Origin: JBBQRS01 sp038214535
GTDB taxonomy: Bacteria; Chloroflexota; Anaerolineae; CG2-30-64-16
NCBI GenBank assembly: GCA_038214535.1
Contig: JBBQRS010000120.1
Span: 1 to 13,813 of the forward strand
Length of the DNA: 13,813 bases
Reading direction: 5' to 3'
Shown here: piece by piece, positions 1 to 7,440 of the stretch
Layout: each line of letters begins with the position of its first letter
How positions within the stretch are numbered: position 1 is the stretch's first letter
Position numbers and translations under genes: made by a program
The notes under the pieces: model-generated
Told to the model about the DNA's origin: nothing
Database searches by the model: none
Seen by the model: the letters and a program-made list of their open reading frames with translations, nothing else

Positions 1-1
1 C

Positions 2-3000
2 CTCTCCATCGTCCCGCGCATCAGCCTGTTCGGCTCCTACGTGCGCGGCCAGGGGCTTTACACCTTCCTGTGCTATGTAGCCCTCTTCTTCATGGTCTTG
101 ACGCATCTCCGCACGCGCACCCAGTTGCGGCGGCTTTCGTATGCGGTGATCGTCACCAGCCTGCCCATCGCGTTGTACGCCGTCATCCAACATTACGGGC
201 TGGATACGCTGCCCTGGGGGGGCGATACGCAGGCGCGCGCCGCGGCCAACCTGGGCAACGCGATCTTCCTGGCCGCCTACCTCATCATGGCTTTCTTCGT
301 CACGCTGGAGCGGCTGATCGCGAGCACGGCGGAGCTGCTGACCGGTGAGGAAGGCGGCGTGGGGCGTTTTTTGCGCGTCGCAACCTATTTATTTGTGCTC
401 ATCATGCAGGCGGTGGCCATCCTCTTCACGCAGAGCCGCGGCCCGTGGTTGGGGCTGGCGGCGGGGCTGTACGTCTTTACGCTGTTGGGCCTCTGGTTGG
501 CGGGGCGGTGGGCTGCCGCGCATGAAGGCGCACCCGGCCTGCTGCGCGGCGGCGCGCGCCCGCTCCTCTTGGGCCTGATCGGGTTGACGAGCCTCGCGGT
601 GATCTTCGTGATCGTCGCCAATCTGCCGCAGGGGCCGCTGGCGGGGCTGCGCGGCCGGCCCTACGTGGGGCGCATCGCCACCATGCTGGAGACGGGTCAG
701 GGCACCAATGCCGTGCGCGTCCTGATCTGGGAAGGCGTGGCCGATATGATGCTCAAGCCACACGCACCGCTTGTCTCGCCCGAAGGCCGCGCCGACGCGC
801 TGAACGTGATCCGCCCGCTGGTGGGCTATGGGCCGGAGTCCATGTGGGTCGCCTTCAACCGGTTCTACCCGCCGGAGTTAGCGTATTACGAGTATCGCAA
901 CGCCTCGCCCGACCGCTCGCACAACGAGACGTTCGACTCGCTGGCGCGCACGGGCTTTCTGGGCTTCGCCGCGCAGCTTTACCTCTTTGTCAGCATTTTC
1001 TACTACGCCTTGCGCTGGTTGGGGTTGATGCAGACGCGGGGACGCCGCAACCTCTTCTTTGCGCTGCTGGGTGGGGGCGCGCTGCTGGGAGTGATTATCC
1101 CGCGAGTGGCGGATGGAAGCCTGCGGCTGGCCGGAGTGGGATTGCCCGCCGGTCTGATCGCCGGGTTACTCTTGTACATTACGCTGGATATCCTCCTGAG
1201 CCGTGGGGACGCGGCGCTGGTCGCAACGGACGCGGCTGTGAACCTACGGGTGGGCGGGCTCTCACGCGGGCCGCGCGCCCTTGTGATTCTCGCGGCGCTG
1301 GCGGCCATCGTCGGCTTCTTCGTGGAGTCCAACCTCGGCATTGCTATCGCCGCGACGATGGCGATGTTCTGGGTGCTGGCCGCCGTGTTGGTCGTGGCCG
1401 GGATGGGTTGGATCGGTGAGGCGACGCCGGAAGTAGCGACGACCGCAACCGTCGCGGCCGCGGCGCAACCGGCGGCGACCGCAAAGGCGAACGCCTCCGG
1501 CGGGAAGCGCGGGAAGAAAGCCGAACGCGCCGAGCGGGCCGCGCTGGCCGCAAAGCAGCCGGGCGCGCAGGTCTCGCCGCAGGGCAAGGCGCCGCCATAT
1601 GATGCGTTCCGAGCCTTCCTGCCCTTCGCGGTGATCATGAGCATCGTCACCCTGACGCTGACGTGGAATTTCCTCGTGAATCAGGTGAATAGCCAGGGGG
1701 CCTTCGCGATCCTGTGGGACTCCTTCACCACGCGCATTGACCGGGCGACGTTCGAGGTGATCCGCTCGCCGTTCATCCTGCTGATGGTGGTCGTCGCCTG
1801 GCTGGTGGGCGGCGTGCTGGCGTTGACCGAGAGCGCGCCGGACGCGCCGCGCACGTCTGTGGGGCGACGTTGGGGGCGGACCATCGGGGTGTACCTCGCC
1901 GCAACGGTCGGCGTGTTTTTCGTCTATGGCTTGATTCAGGCGACGCGCATGGGCGCGACGGGGCTGGAAGGGATTGACGTGATCCGGCGCGTGGCGGCGC
2001 ACGTCGTGTTCTTCGACTTCGTGTTGTTCTTGTTGATGCTTGCGTTGGCGGGCGCGCTGTGGCTGGCCGACCCGCGCCCGCGCCCGGCGCGCTGGACGGC
2101 AGGCTTGCCGGTGATCCCGCTGGTGGGTGGGGTCGTGTTGGGTGGGCTGGCGTTGCTGCTGATCTACCGCGTCAACATCCGGCCCGTCCAGGCCGACACC
2201 TTCTACAAGCAGGGGCTGGCCTACGAACAGGCAGGGTCGTGGGAGGGGGCGATCGTGCTCTATCGCGAGGCGGCTTCGCTACAACCGCACGAGGATTTCT
2301 ACGACCTCTTCCTGGGGCGGGCGCTGCTTCAATTCGCCAGTATGCTGCCGGCAGGCGGCGAAGCGCAGGCGCCGACCGATGTGACGGGACTATCGGTGGA
2401 TCGGTTGCTTGCGGTGGTGGATCAGGGCATCCGCAGCCTTTCGCGCGAGGATATGTACCGTGCGACCCATGCCGCGTTGACGGCGGCGCGCACCTCGAAC
2501 CCGCTCAACACCGATCATAGCGCCAACCTGGCGCGTCTCTATCGGGCGTGGGCCTTCGAGGGTGCGGTCGCGCCGGGGCAATCGCCGGGCAACGACACGC
2601 TGCGCGAACTGGTGCAGAACCAACCGGATCAGGTTGACCTGGATAAGCTCAGGCAGGCGCAAACGTACTACGAGGAGGCGGTGGCGCTCAGTTCGCAGAA
2701 CGCGCAGCTTCACAACGAACTGGCGACCGTGCAGTACATCCGTGGCGACAACGCCGCGGCGCTGGCGACGCTCGCGCGTTCGCTGGAGTTAGACCCGCGC
2801 TTCGGGCAGAGCTACCTGCTGCGCGGCGACGCGCTGGCCGCAATGGGTGATGCGGTGGGGGCGCTTGCGGCATATCAAAAAGCCGCCGAGATCGCGCCGG
2901 ACGACCTGAACATCCAGAGCGCCATCGGCGTGCTGAGCGCGCAGTTGGGCCGCACGGATGAGGCGGTTGCGGTGTTCGAGCGCATCATCGCGGCGGACGC

Positions 3001-3307
3001 GACCGACCTGGCGGCGGCGGAGGCGGAGCTGGCCCGGCTCGACGCCGAAGCCGGCGCGGCGGGCGGCTACGCCGCGCTGCCGATGGCCGCGCGCGAGCGC
3101 AAAGATGTCCTCACGGCGCAGATCGCCGCATTGCGTTCTCAGTTGCACCTGACGCACCGCAACGTGGCGCTGGTGTATCGCGATGCCGGGCAGACCGATC
3201 AGGCGCTTCTCGCCGCGCAGGAAGCGTTGCGCTATGCCAACGATGCGCAGGGGCCCGCCATCGAGTCGCTGATTTCTGATTTGAAACAGGGGGAGAGCGG
3301 CGGATGA
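2..3307 (+). CDS. O-antigen ligase-like membrane protein with C-terminal TPR repeats, 5' end cut off
   Basis: The reading frame is open from base 2, so the true start lies outside the window; the GTG at 41 is not needed as a start. The first visible residues (PRISLFGSY, then QGLYTF) resemble the periplasmic region of Wzy_C/O-antigen-ligase proteins. Many hydrophobic helices follow. The segment GYGPES (base 824 on) and the DRSHNETFD motif (His codon 920-922) match the conserved ligase region with an R-x-H-N signature. Bases about 1421-1610 encode an Ala/Lys/Thr-rich, probably disordered insert, then more membrane helices. From about base 2192 to the end the protein is soluble and TPR-like, with repeats such as LGRTDEAVAVFERIIAAD and a spacer of low complexity. 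The family joins or polymerises lipid-linked glycans outside the membrane; the exact substrate cannot be told. The stop overlaps the next gene by ATGA, which suggests translational coupling with the sugar-phosphate transferase. Confidence 0.82.
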   Translation, partial: LSIVPRISLFGSYVRGQGLYTFLCYVALFFMVLTHLRTRTQLRRLSYAVIVTSLPIALYAVIQHYGLDTLPWGGDTQARAAANLGNAIFLAAYLIMAFFVTLERLIASTAELLTGEEGGVGRFLRVATYLFVLIMQAVAILFTQSRGPWLGLAAGLYVFTLLGLWLAGRWAAAHEGAPGLLRGGARPLLLGLIGLTSLAVIFVIVANLPQGPLAGLRGRPYVGRIATMLETGQGTNAVRVLIWEGVADMMLKPHAPLVSPEGRADALNVIRPLVGYGPESMWVAFNRFYPPELAYYEYRNASPDRSHNETFDSLARTGFLGFAAQLYLFVSIFYYALRWLGLMQTRGRRNLFFALLGGGALLGVIIPRVADGSLRLAGVGLPAGLIAGLLLYITLDILLSRGDAALVATDAAVNLRVGGLSRGPRALVILAALAAIVGFFVESNLGIAIAATMAMFWVLAAVLVVAGMGWIGEATPEVATTATVAAAAQPAATAKANASGGKRGKKAERAERAALAAKQPGAQVSPQGKAPPYDAFRAFLPFAVIMSIVTLTLTWNFLVNQVNSQGAFAILWDSFTTRIDRATFEVIRSPFILLMVVVAWLVGGVLALTESAPDAPRTSVGRRWGRTIGVYLAATVGVFFVYGLIQATRMGATGLEGIDVIRRVAAHVVFFDFVLFLLMLALAGALWLADPRPRPARWTAGLPVIPLVGGVVLGGLALLLIYRVNIRPVQADTFYKQGLAYEQAGSWEGAIVLYREAASLQPHEDFYDLFLGRALLQFASMLPAGGEAQAPTDVTGLSVDRLLAVVDQGIRSLSREDMYRATHAALTAARTSNPLNTDHSANLARLYRAWAFEGAVAPGQSPGNDTLRELVQNQPDQVDLDKLRQAQTYYEEAVALSSQNAQLHNELATVQYIRGDNAAALATLARSLELDPRFGQSYLLRGDALAAMGDAVGALAAYQKAAEIAPDDLNIQSAIGVLSAQLGRTDEAVAVFERIIAADATDLAAAEAELARLDAEAGAAGGYAALPMAARERKDVLTAQIAALRSQLHLTHRNVALVYRDAGQTDQALLAAQEALRYANDAQGPAIESLISDLKQGESGG

Positions 3308-4299
3308 CGGCCTATCTATTCATCTTCGTCAGCGCGTTGATCCTGGCGATTGGTGTGACGCCGCTTATGCGGCGGACCGCGGAGCATTACAATTTCCTGG
3401 ACCAGCCCAACGCGCGCAAGCAGCATGTGACGCCGACGCCGCTGCTGGGGGGCGTGGCGATTTATCTGGCATTCATCGTGGCGCTGCTTATTGGCGGTGA
3501 TCGCTTTTATGTCAACCAGGTCGCCAGCATCTTCCTCGGGGCGACGCTGGTATCGTTCATGGGGCTGTGGGATGACAAGCGCGGCCTCAATGCCTACGTC
3601 AAGCTCGGCGGTCAGTTTCTGGCGGCGAGCCTGCTGGTGCTGGCCGGGGTGCGCGTCGGCACGTTCCCGTGGGAGCCGCTCAACATCGCCGTGACGTTGT
3701 TCTGGGTGGTGGGCATTACCAATGCCGTCAACCTGCTGGACAACATGAATGGATTGACGGGCGGCATCGCGGCGATTGCGGCTACGTTCTTCCTGCTGTT
3801 CGCGGCGATGAGCGACCAATACCTGGTGGGGGCGCTGGCGGCGGCGCTGGTGGGCGCGTGCCTGGGCTTCCTACGCTACAACTTCAACATTGCCAGCATT
3901 TTCATGGGCGACACCGGCGCGCTCTTCCTGGGCTTCACGCTGGCGGCGACGGCGATCAAGCTGCGTTTCCCCGATAATTCAGGCTTCGTGACGTGGATGG
4001 TGCCGCCGCTGGTGTTGGCCGTGCCGATCTTCGATACGACGCTGGTCGTCATCTCGCGGCTGCGCCGTGGTCTGAACCCGCTGACGACGCCGGGCAAGGA
4101 TCACCTGAGCCACCGGCTGGCGCGCAAGCTGGGCAGCACACGCGAGGCCGTGTTGATCTGCTATCTGCTGGGGTTCATCGGCGGCACGCTGGCGACCTTC
4201 GTCACCCAGGCGAGCATCGTGGAAGGCTACATCGTCGGCGGGGCGGTCTTTCTGCTCGCGTTGTTCGGGCTGTGGCGATTGGAGAAGGAGCCATTGTGA
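3304..4299 (+). CDS. MraY/WecA/TagO-family polyprenyl-phosphate sugar-1-phosphate transferase
   Basis: This 331-residue, multi-helix membrane protein belongs to glycosyltransferase family 4, which moves a sugar-1-phosphate from a UDP-sugar to undecaprenyl phosphate to start a surface glycan. Visible motifs in order: RKQHVTPTPLLGG (residues 38-50), the Asp pair in GLWDDKRG (D90, D91), NAVNLLDNMNG (140-150), FMGDTG (D203) and DHLSHRL (266-272), the WecA/TagO-like histidine motif. The last motif and the lack of MraY-specific features favour a WecA/TagO-type enzyme acting on UDP-GlcNAc or a related sugar over MraY; this is inference. The common DGxDG is here D146-N-M-N149-G, with Asn replacing the second Asp. 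Its start overlaps the upstream ligase-like gene by four bases, so the two are probably one operon for glycan assembly. Confidence 0.9.
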   Translation: MTAYLFIFVSALILAIGVTPLMRRTAEHYNFLDQPNARKQHVTPTPLLGGVAIYLAFIVALLIGGDRFYVNQVASIFLGATLVSFMGLWDDKRGLNAYVKLGGQFLAASLLVLAGVRVGTFPWEPLNIAVTLFWVVGITNAVNLLDNMNGLTGGIAAIAATFFLLFAAMSDQYLVGALAAALVGACLGFLRYNFNIASIFMGDTGALFLGFTLAATAIKLRFPDNSGFVTWMVPPLVLAVPIFDTTLVVISRLRRGLNPLTTPGKDHLSHRLARKLGSTREAVLICYLLGFIGGTLATFVTQASIVEGYIVGGAVFLLALFGLWRLEKEPL

Positions 4300-4332
4300 G
4301 GCGACTTACGTATCGTCTATGCCGTTAAGCGC

Positions 4333-4338
4333 TACAAT
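4333..4338 (+). promoter_or_regulatory. Possible -10 box upstream of the cyclophilin lipoprotein
   Basis: TACAAT matches five of six bases of the bacterial -10 consensus and sits in the 97-base gap between the sugar-phosphate transferase and the lipoprotein gene. No good -35 box is found at normal spacing (TTACGT at 4306-4311 is too far away, 21 bases), so this is a weak candidate. It would give the lipoprotein a start of transcription separate from the glycan genes. Confidence 0.3.
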
Positions 4339-4396
4339 AAGAAGATTGGCCCGCGCGTTCTGTCGGGTCTACCGCGAAATTTCGAAGGAGTTTTTG

Positions 4397-5731
4397 ATGC
4401 ACCGTAACATTTCCCTTGTGTTCTTGCTGGTCATCGCGCTGGGGTTGGCGGCTTGCGCCCCCATCGCGCCGCTTGCCCCGGCGGCTGCGCCGACCGAAGC
4501 TGCCGTCGCGCCGACTGAGGTCGCGGCCGAAGCACCGACTGCTGTCGCCGGCGCCGCGATGCTCGAGGCCCCTGCGAATACGGAGCCTGTGCCGACGCCG
4601 CCGGCTGACGGTAGTCGCCCGCTGGCCGACCTGACGCCCGCTGAGCGTGCGGACGCGTTCTCCAGCTCGGCGGCGACCTTCGTCAAGCCGGACACCGTTT
4701 ACACGGCGACGATTGTGACCGATAAGGGCAACATTGTGGCCGAGTTGTATCCCGACACCGTGGAAAGCCTGAACAACTTCGTCACCCTGGCGCTGAACGG
4801 GTTCTACGACGGGCTGACGTTTCACCGCGTCGAGCCGGGCTTCGTGATCCAGGGCGGCGACCCGCAGGGCGACGGCAGCGGCGGCCCCGGCTTCACGATT
4901 CCGGGCGAGTTCACGCACATGCACCCGCGCGGCGCGCTGGCGTGGGCCCGCACCGGCGATGAGGTCAATCCCGAGCGGCGCTCTAGCGGCAGCCAGTTCT
5001 ACATCACGCTGACCGAGACCCCGTTCCTCGATGGCGCATATAGCGTGTTCGGCTACGTGATCGAAGGGATAGACGTGGCGGATCAGATCGCGGTGGGCGA
5101 CAAGATTCAGCGGATTGACATTGTGGAAGGCGGAACCTCGCAGTTGCCGACCCCCACCCCCACGCCGGAACCGAAGGCCCCCGTAAGCGAAGCTGGCCGC
5201 CCGCTGGCGGCGCTGGCCGTCGAGGCGCGCGAGCGCTTCTTCAACATGCCGCCGGCGTCCGTGACCCTGGATACGGCCAAGACCTACGAGGCGACCATCA
5301 AGACCTCGAAGGGCGACATCGTCATGGAACTGAACGCGAAAGATGCGGCGACGACCGCTAACAACCTAAAGTTGCTGGCCGACCTGGGTTTCTATGACGG
5401 GATGCCGGTTTCTTACGTCGAGCCCGAGACCTATGCCCTGTTCGGCTCGCCGGGTGCGAACCCTGCCAGCGACGTGGGTTATCTCTTGCCGCTGGAAGCC
5501 GACGCGGCCGCCAGCCAGATCGTCACCGGCACCGTGGCGATGTATCCGATCCCCGATCAGAAGAGCGGCGACCTGATGGCGAGCGGCAGCCAGTTCTTCA
5601 TCTCGATGGTGGAACTGCCTTCCGAGGGCACGCCGTTGAACATCCTCGGCCGGATCATCTCCGGGATGGAGATTGTTTCGCAGCTTGCGACCGACGACGC
5701 GGTCGAGAGCATTATCGTTACCGAGAAGTAA
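4397..5731 (+). CDS. Lipoprotein with tandem cyclophilin-type PPIase domains, second one degenerate
   Basis: The ATG at 4397 is chosen over the in-frame ATG at 4319 because AAGGAG (4385-4390) lies six bases upstream and the protein then begins with a lipoprotein signal peptide, cleaved before Cys20 (lipobox LAAC). Length is 444 residues. After an Ala/Pro/Thr-rich tether, domain 1 (about 100-245) is a full cyclophilin: TFHRV (R144), F149, Q152 in IQGGD and SSGSQFYI (197-203). It carries the GDEVNPERRSSGSQF insert of one bacterial subfamily. The human-type Trp and His of the active site are Phe210 and Tyr215. A PTPTPTPEP linker (251-259) leads to domain 2 (about 297-440), which aligns well but has Tyr340, Thr345 and Leu348 at the Arg, Phe and Gln sites, so it is probably not catalytic. 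Both domains follow an RPLA-x-L lead-in, which points to duplication of a whole module. Likely role: folding of exported proteins at the outer face of the membrane. Confidence 0.9.
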   Translation: MHRNISLVFLLVIALGLAACAPIAPLAPAAAPTEAAVAPTEVAAEAPTAVAGAAMLEAPANTEPVPTPPADGSRPLADLTPAERADAFSSSAATFVKPDTVYTATIVTDKGNIVAELYPDTVESLNNFVTLALNGFYDGLTFHRVEPGFVIQGGDPQGDGSGGPGFTIPGEFTHMHPRGALAWARTGDEVNPERRSSGSQFYITLTETPFLDGAYSVFGYVIEGIDVADQIAVGDKIQRIDIVEGGTSQLPTPTPTPEPKAPVSEAGRPLAALAVEARERFFNMPPASVTLDTAKTYEATIKTSKGDIVMELNAKDAATTANNLKLLADLGFYDGMPVSYVEPETYALFGSPGANPASDVGYLLPLEADAAASQIVTGTVAMYPIPDQKSGDLMASGSQFFISMVELPSEGTPLNILGRIISGMEIVSQLATDDAVESIIVTEK

Positions 5732-5740
5732 GCGTTTTTT

Positions 5741-5776
5741 ATCCACCGGGCGCGCGCACACGCGCCCCCGGTGGAT
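5741..5776 (+). terminator. Strong hairpin after the lipoprotein gene, possible terminator
   Basis: Nine bases (5741-5749) pair perfectly with 5768-5776, and GCGCG at 5750-5754 pairs with 5761-5765 after a two-C bulge, leaving a six-base loop. The hairpin begins nine bases after the stop codon. It lacks the usual T-run downstream; the run of six T (5735-5740) comes before it. It may act as a weak or factor-aided terminator, or as a 3'-end stabiliser between the two cyclophilin genes. Confidence 0.45.
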
Positions 5777-5803
5777 TGATCTTGCCATACACTGGAGAAA
5801 ATC

Positions 5804-6283
5804 ATGGCTAAATACAGCAAACCGTTTGATCTTAACATTGATCTTACAAAGAAATACACCGCGACGATGGATACCACGCGCGGGCCGATTGTCCTCGATC
5901 TCTACGCGGCGAAGACCCCGCGCACGGTCAATAACTTCGTCAACCTGGCGCAAGACGGCTTCTACGATGGCGTGACGTTCCATCGTGTGATCCCCGACTT
6001 CATGATTCAGGGCGGCGACCCCGACGGCACCGGCCGCGGCGGCCCCGGCTACACCTTCAAAGACGAGTTCGACACAACCCTCAAGCATACCGGCCCCGGT
6101 GTGCTTTCGATGGCAAACGCCGGCCCCAGCACCAACGGGAGCCAGTTCTTCATCACGCACGTCGCGACCCCCTGGCTCGACGGCAAACACACGGTGTTCG
6201 GCAAGGTCGTCAAAGGGCAGGATGTGGTAGACGCCATTCAGCAAGGCGATGTCATCAACTCGGTGAAGATCTCGGTCGCGTAA
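5804..6283 (+). CDS. Cytosolic cyclophilin-type peptidyl-prolyl cis-trans isomerase
   Basis: This 159-residue single-domain cyclophilin has no signal peptide, so it should act in the cytoplasm, speeding proline isomerisation during protein folding. All core active-site residues are present: Arg61 in TFHRV, Phe66 and Met67, Gln69 in IQGGD, GSQFFITH (112-119), Trp124 and His129 in PWLDGKHTVFG. The start is well supported by GGAG at 5794-5797, six bases before ATG. It lies 72 bases after the cyclophilin lipoprotein but lacks that protein's VNPERR insert, so it represents another cyclophilin subfamily rather than a recent copy. The following membrane protein gene begins only four bases after its stop. 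Confidence 0.96.
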   Translation: MAKYSKPFDLNIDLTKKYTATMDTTRGPIVLDLYAAKTPRTVNNFVNLAQDGFYDGVTFHRVIPDFMIQGGDPDGTGRGGPGYTFKDEFDTTLKHTGPGVLSMANAGPSTNGSQFFITHVATPWLDGKHTVFGKVVKGQDVVDAIQQGDVINSVKISVA

Positions 6284-6287
6284 TACG

Positions 6288-6950
6288 ATGGAGTTCGACC
6301 CGCCTGTGCAGGACGATCTGGACGCGCAGGACACCCCGGCTGCCGATGTGGCGCGGTATGACTCCGCGCCGGCAACTGATGTTCCCGCTCCCCCTGCACG
6401 CGCGGGGCAGTTATTACGGATCGCCGTGCTCATCATGGTCGCGACGACCACCCTCTCGTTTGTGCTCTTGCGTGGCCACCTGGCGCAGTTCGCGGGGCTG
6501 GGCTATGTAGGGCTTTTCCTGGTGGGGGCGTTGGGCAGCGCCACGGTCATCTTGCCCATGCCGGGGCTGGCCCTCGCCTTTGCCGCCGGCAGCAGCCTGA
6601 CGCCGTGGCTGGTGGGGCTGGCGTTTGGCACCGGCGCGGCGCTGGGCGAGGTGACCGGCTATCTGGCCGGTTACGGCGGCAGCGCCATCCTCTCAGATCA
6701 GTTCTTCACCGGACGTATCGTGTCGCTGATGCATCGCTGGGGCGCATGGATGGTGTTCGCTCTGGGTATGATCCCCAATCCGTTCTTCGATGTCGTTGGC
6801 GTGACGGCGGGCGCGTTGCGGATCCCGCTCTGGCAGTTTCTGGCCGCGGCGTGGGCGGGCAACGTGATCAAGGCGACCCTGGTGGCATTTGGCGGGGCCG
6901 GGGCCATCGGTGCGCTCACGCCGCTTATCCAGCAATGGTTGGGTAAATGA
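6288..6950 (+). CDS. VTT-domain (DedA/TVP38-like) membrane protein
   Basis: The 220-residue product has an acidic, Pro/Ala-rich N-terminal stretch of about 40 residues, then a first helix (about 42-60) and a VTT-like domain. Typical elements are the G-x(0-1)-E...GYLAG segment (E121, G124, Y125, G128) inside the membrane and a re-entrant-like stretch with IPNPFFDVVG followed by TAGALRIP (about 162-180). Members of the DedA/VTT superfamily move lipids or are linked to proton-dependent envelope homeostasis; the substrate of this one is unknown. The basic residue often found just before the P-x-x-P-type loop is not obvious here. The ATG at 6288 has no clear Shine-Dalgarno sequence and lies four bases after the cyclophilin stop, so translation is probably coupled; a later start that trims the acidic tail is possible. 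Confidence 0.75.
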   Translation: MEFDPPVQDDLDAQDTPAADVARYDSAPATDVPAPPARAGQLLRIAVLIMVATTTLSFVLLRGHLAQFAGLGYVGLFLVGALGSATVILPMPGLALAFAAGSSLTPWLVGLAFGTGAALGEVTGYLAGYGGSAILSDQFFTGRIVSLMHRWGAWMVFALGMIPNPFFDVVGVTAGALRIPLWQFLAAAWAGNVIKATLVAFGGAGAIGALTPLIQQWLGK

Positions 6951-6982
6951 GCGCGGCGTTGCGCGCTGCGAACGCGTAGACG

Positions 6983-7429
6983 ATGAACGACCTCTTCGAC
7001 GCCGCCCTGGTGTTCGCCTTCATCGGTTTCTTCAATCTGTGGGGTGGGGCGGCCTTCGGGGCCGGTGTCCAGGCTCGCCGGTGGTTGCCGGTGGTGTGGG
7101 GCCTGCTCGTCGGGGCGACGCCCTTCTATCTCGGCGTCGAGCGCGGCCTGACGCTGGGCGCGTGGGGTGGGCTGATCGGGCAGATCGGAATATTTGCGGT
7201 GGCGGCGCTGGCCGTGGCGCTTCGGATGCCGCGCTTGCGGGCGATCTTCCTGCGTGAGGGCGCAGCGGCCCTCATGATCGGGACGTTCATCATGGCGGCG
7301 GGGGCCGTGTTGGGGGCGCTGTTCTTCCGCAGCGGGTCGGAGACGTTATCGCTGATCATCGGGGGCGCGGCGTTCCTGTTCGGGGCCATGTGGTTCGGCA
7401 GCGGCCTGAAACAGCTTCGGGGCCGGTAA
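6983..7429 (+). CDS. Unrecognised small multi-pass membrane protein
   Basis: I do not recognise this family. The 148-residue product is strongly hydrophobic, with about five likely membrane helices (roughly 6-28, 33-51, 57-80, 92-115, 119-142). It is rich in Gly and Ala, with short basic loops such as ARRW, RMPRLR and the C-terminal KQLRGR. An in-frame stop at 6977-6979 limits the start to ATG 6983 or later; no convincing ribosome binding site precedes it. It lies 32 bases after the VTT protein and 11 bases before RNase Z on the same strand, so it is probably part of the same transcript. Helix number and size resemble small integral membrane proteins of unknown function, and no catalytic motif is seen. 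Confidence 0.7.
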   Translation: MNDLFDAALVFAFIGFFNLWGGAAFGAGVQARRWLPVVWGLLVGATPFYLGVERGLTLGAWGGLIGQIGIFAVAALAVALRMPRLRAIFLREGAAALMIGTFIMAAGAVLGALFFRSGSETLSLIIGGAAFLFGAMWFGSGLKQLRGR

Positions 7430-7440
7430 AGAGAGTTTTC

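Noticed and set aside
1262..2002. 246-residue minus-strand open frame inside the ligase-like gene
   Set aside because: The composition (Arg, His and Gln rich) is that of a mirror frame of GC-rich coding sequence.
4319..4396. N-terminal extension of the cyclophilin lipoprotein from ATG 4319
   Set aside because: It would place 26 residues before a typical lipoprotein signal peptide, and the strong AAGGAG site fits ATG 4397.
5150..5175. C-rich repeated stretch in the lipoprotein gene as a DNA repeat element
   Set aside because: It simply encodes the PTPTPTPEP linker common in exported proteins.
5366..6451. 361-residue open frame on the minus strand across both cyclophilin genes
   Set aside because: It is fully antisense to well-supported genes and has no recognisable domain or start signal.
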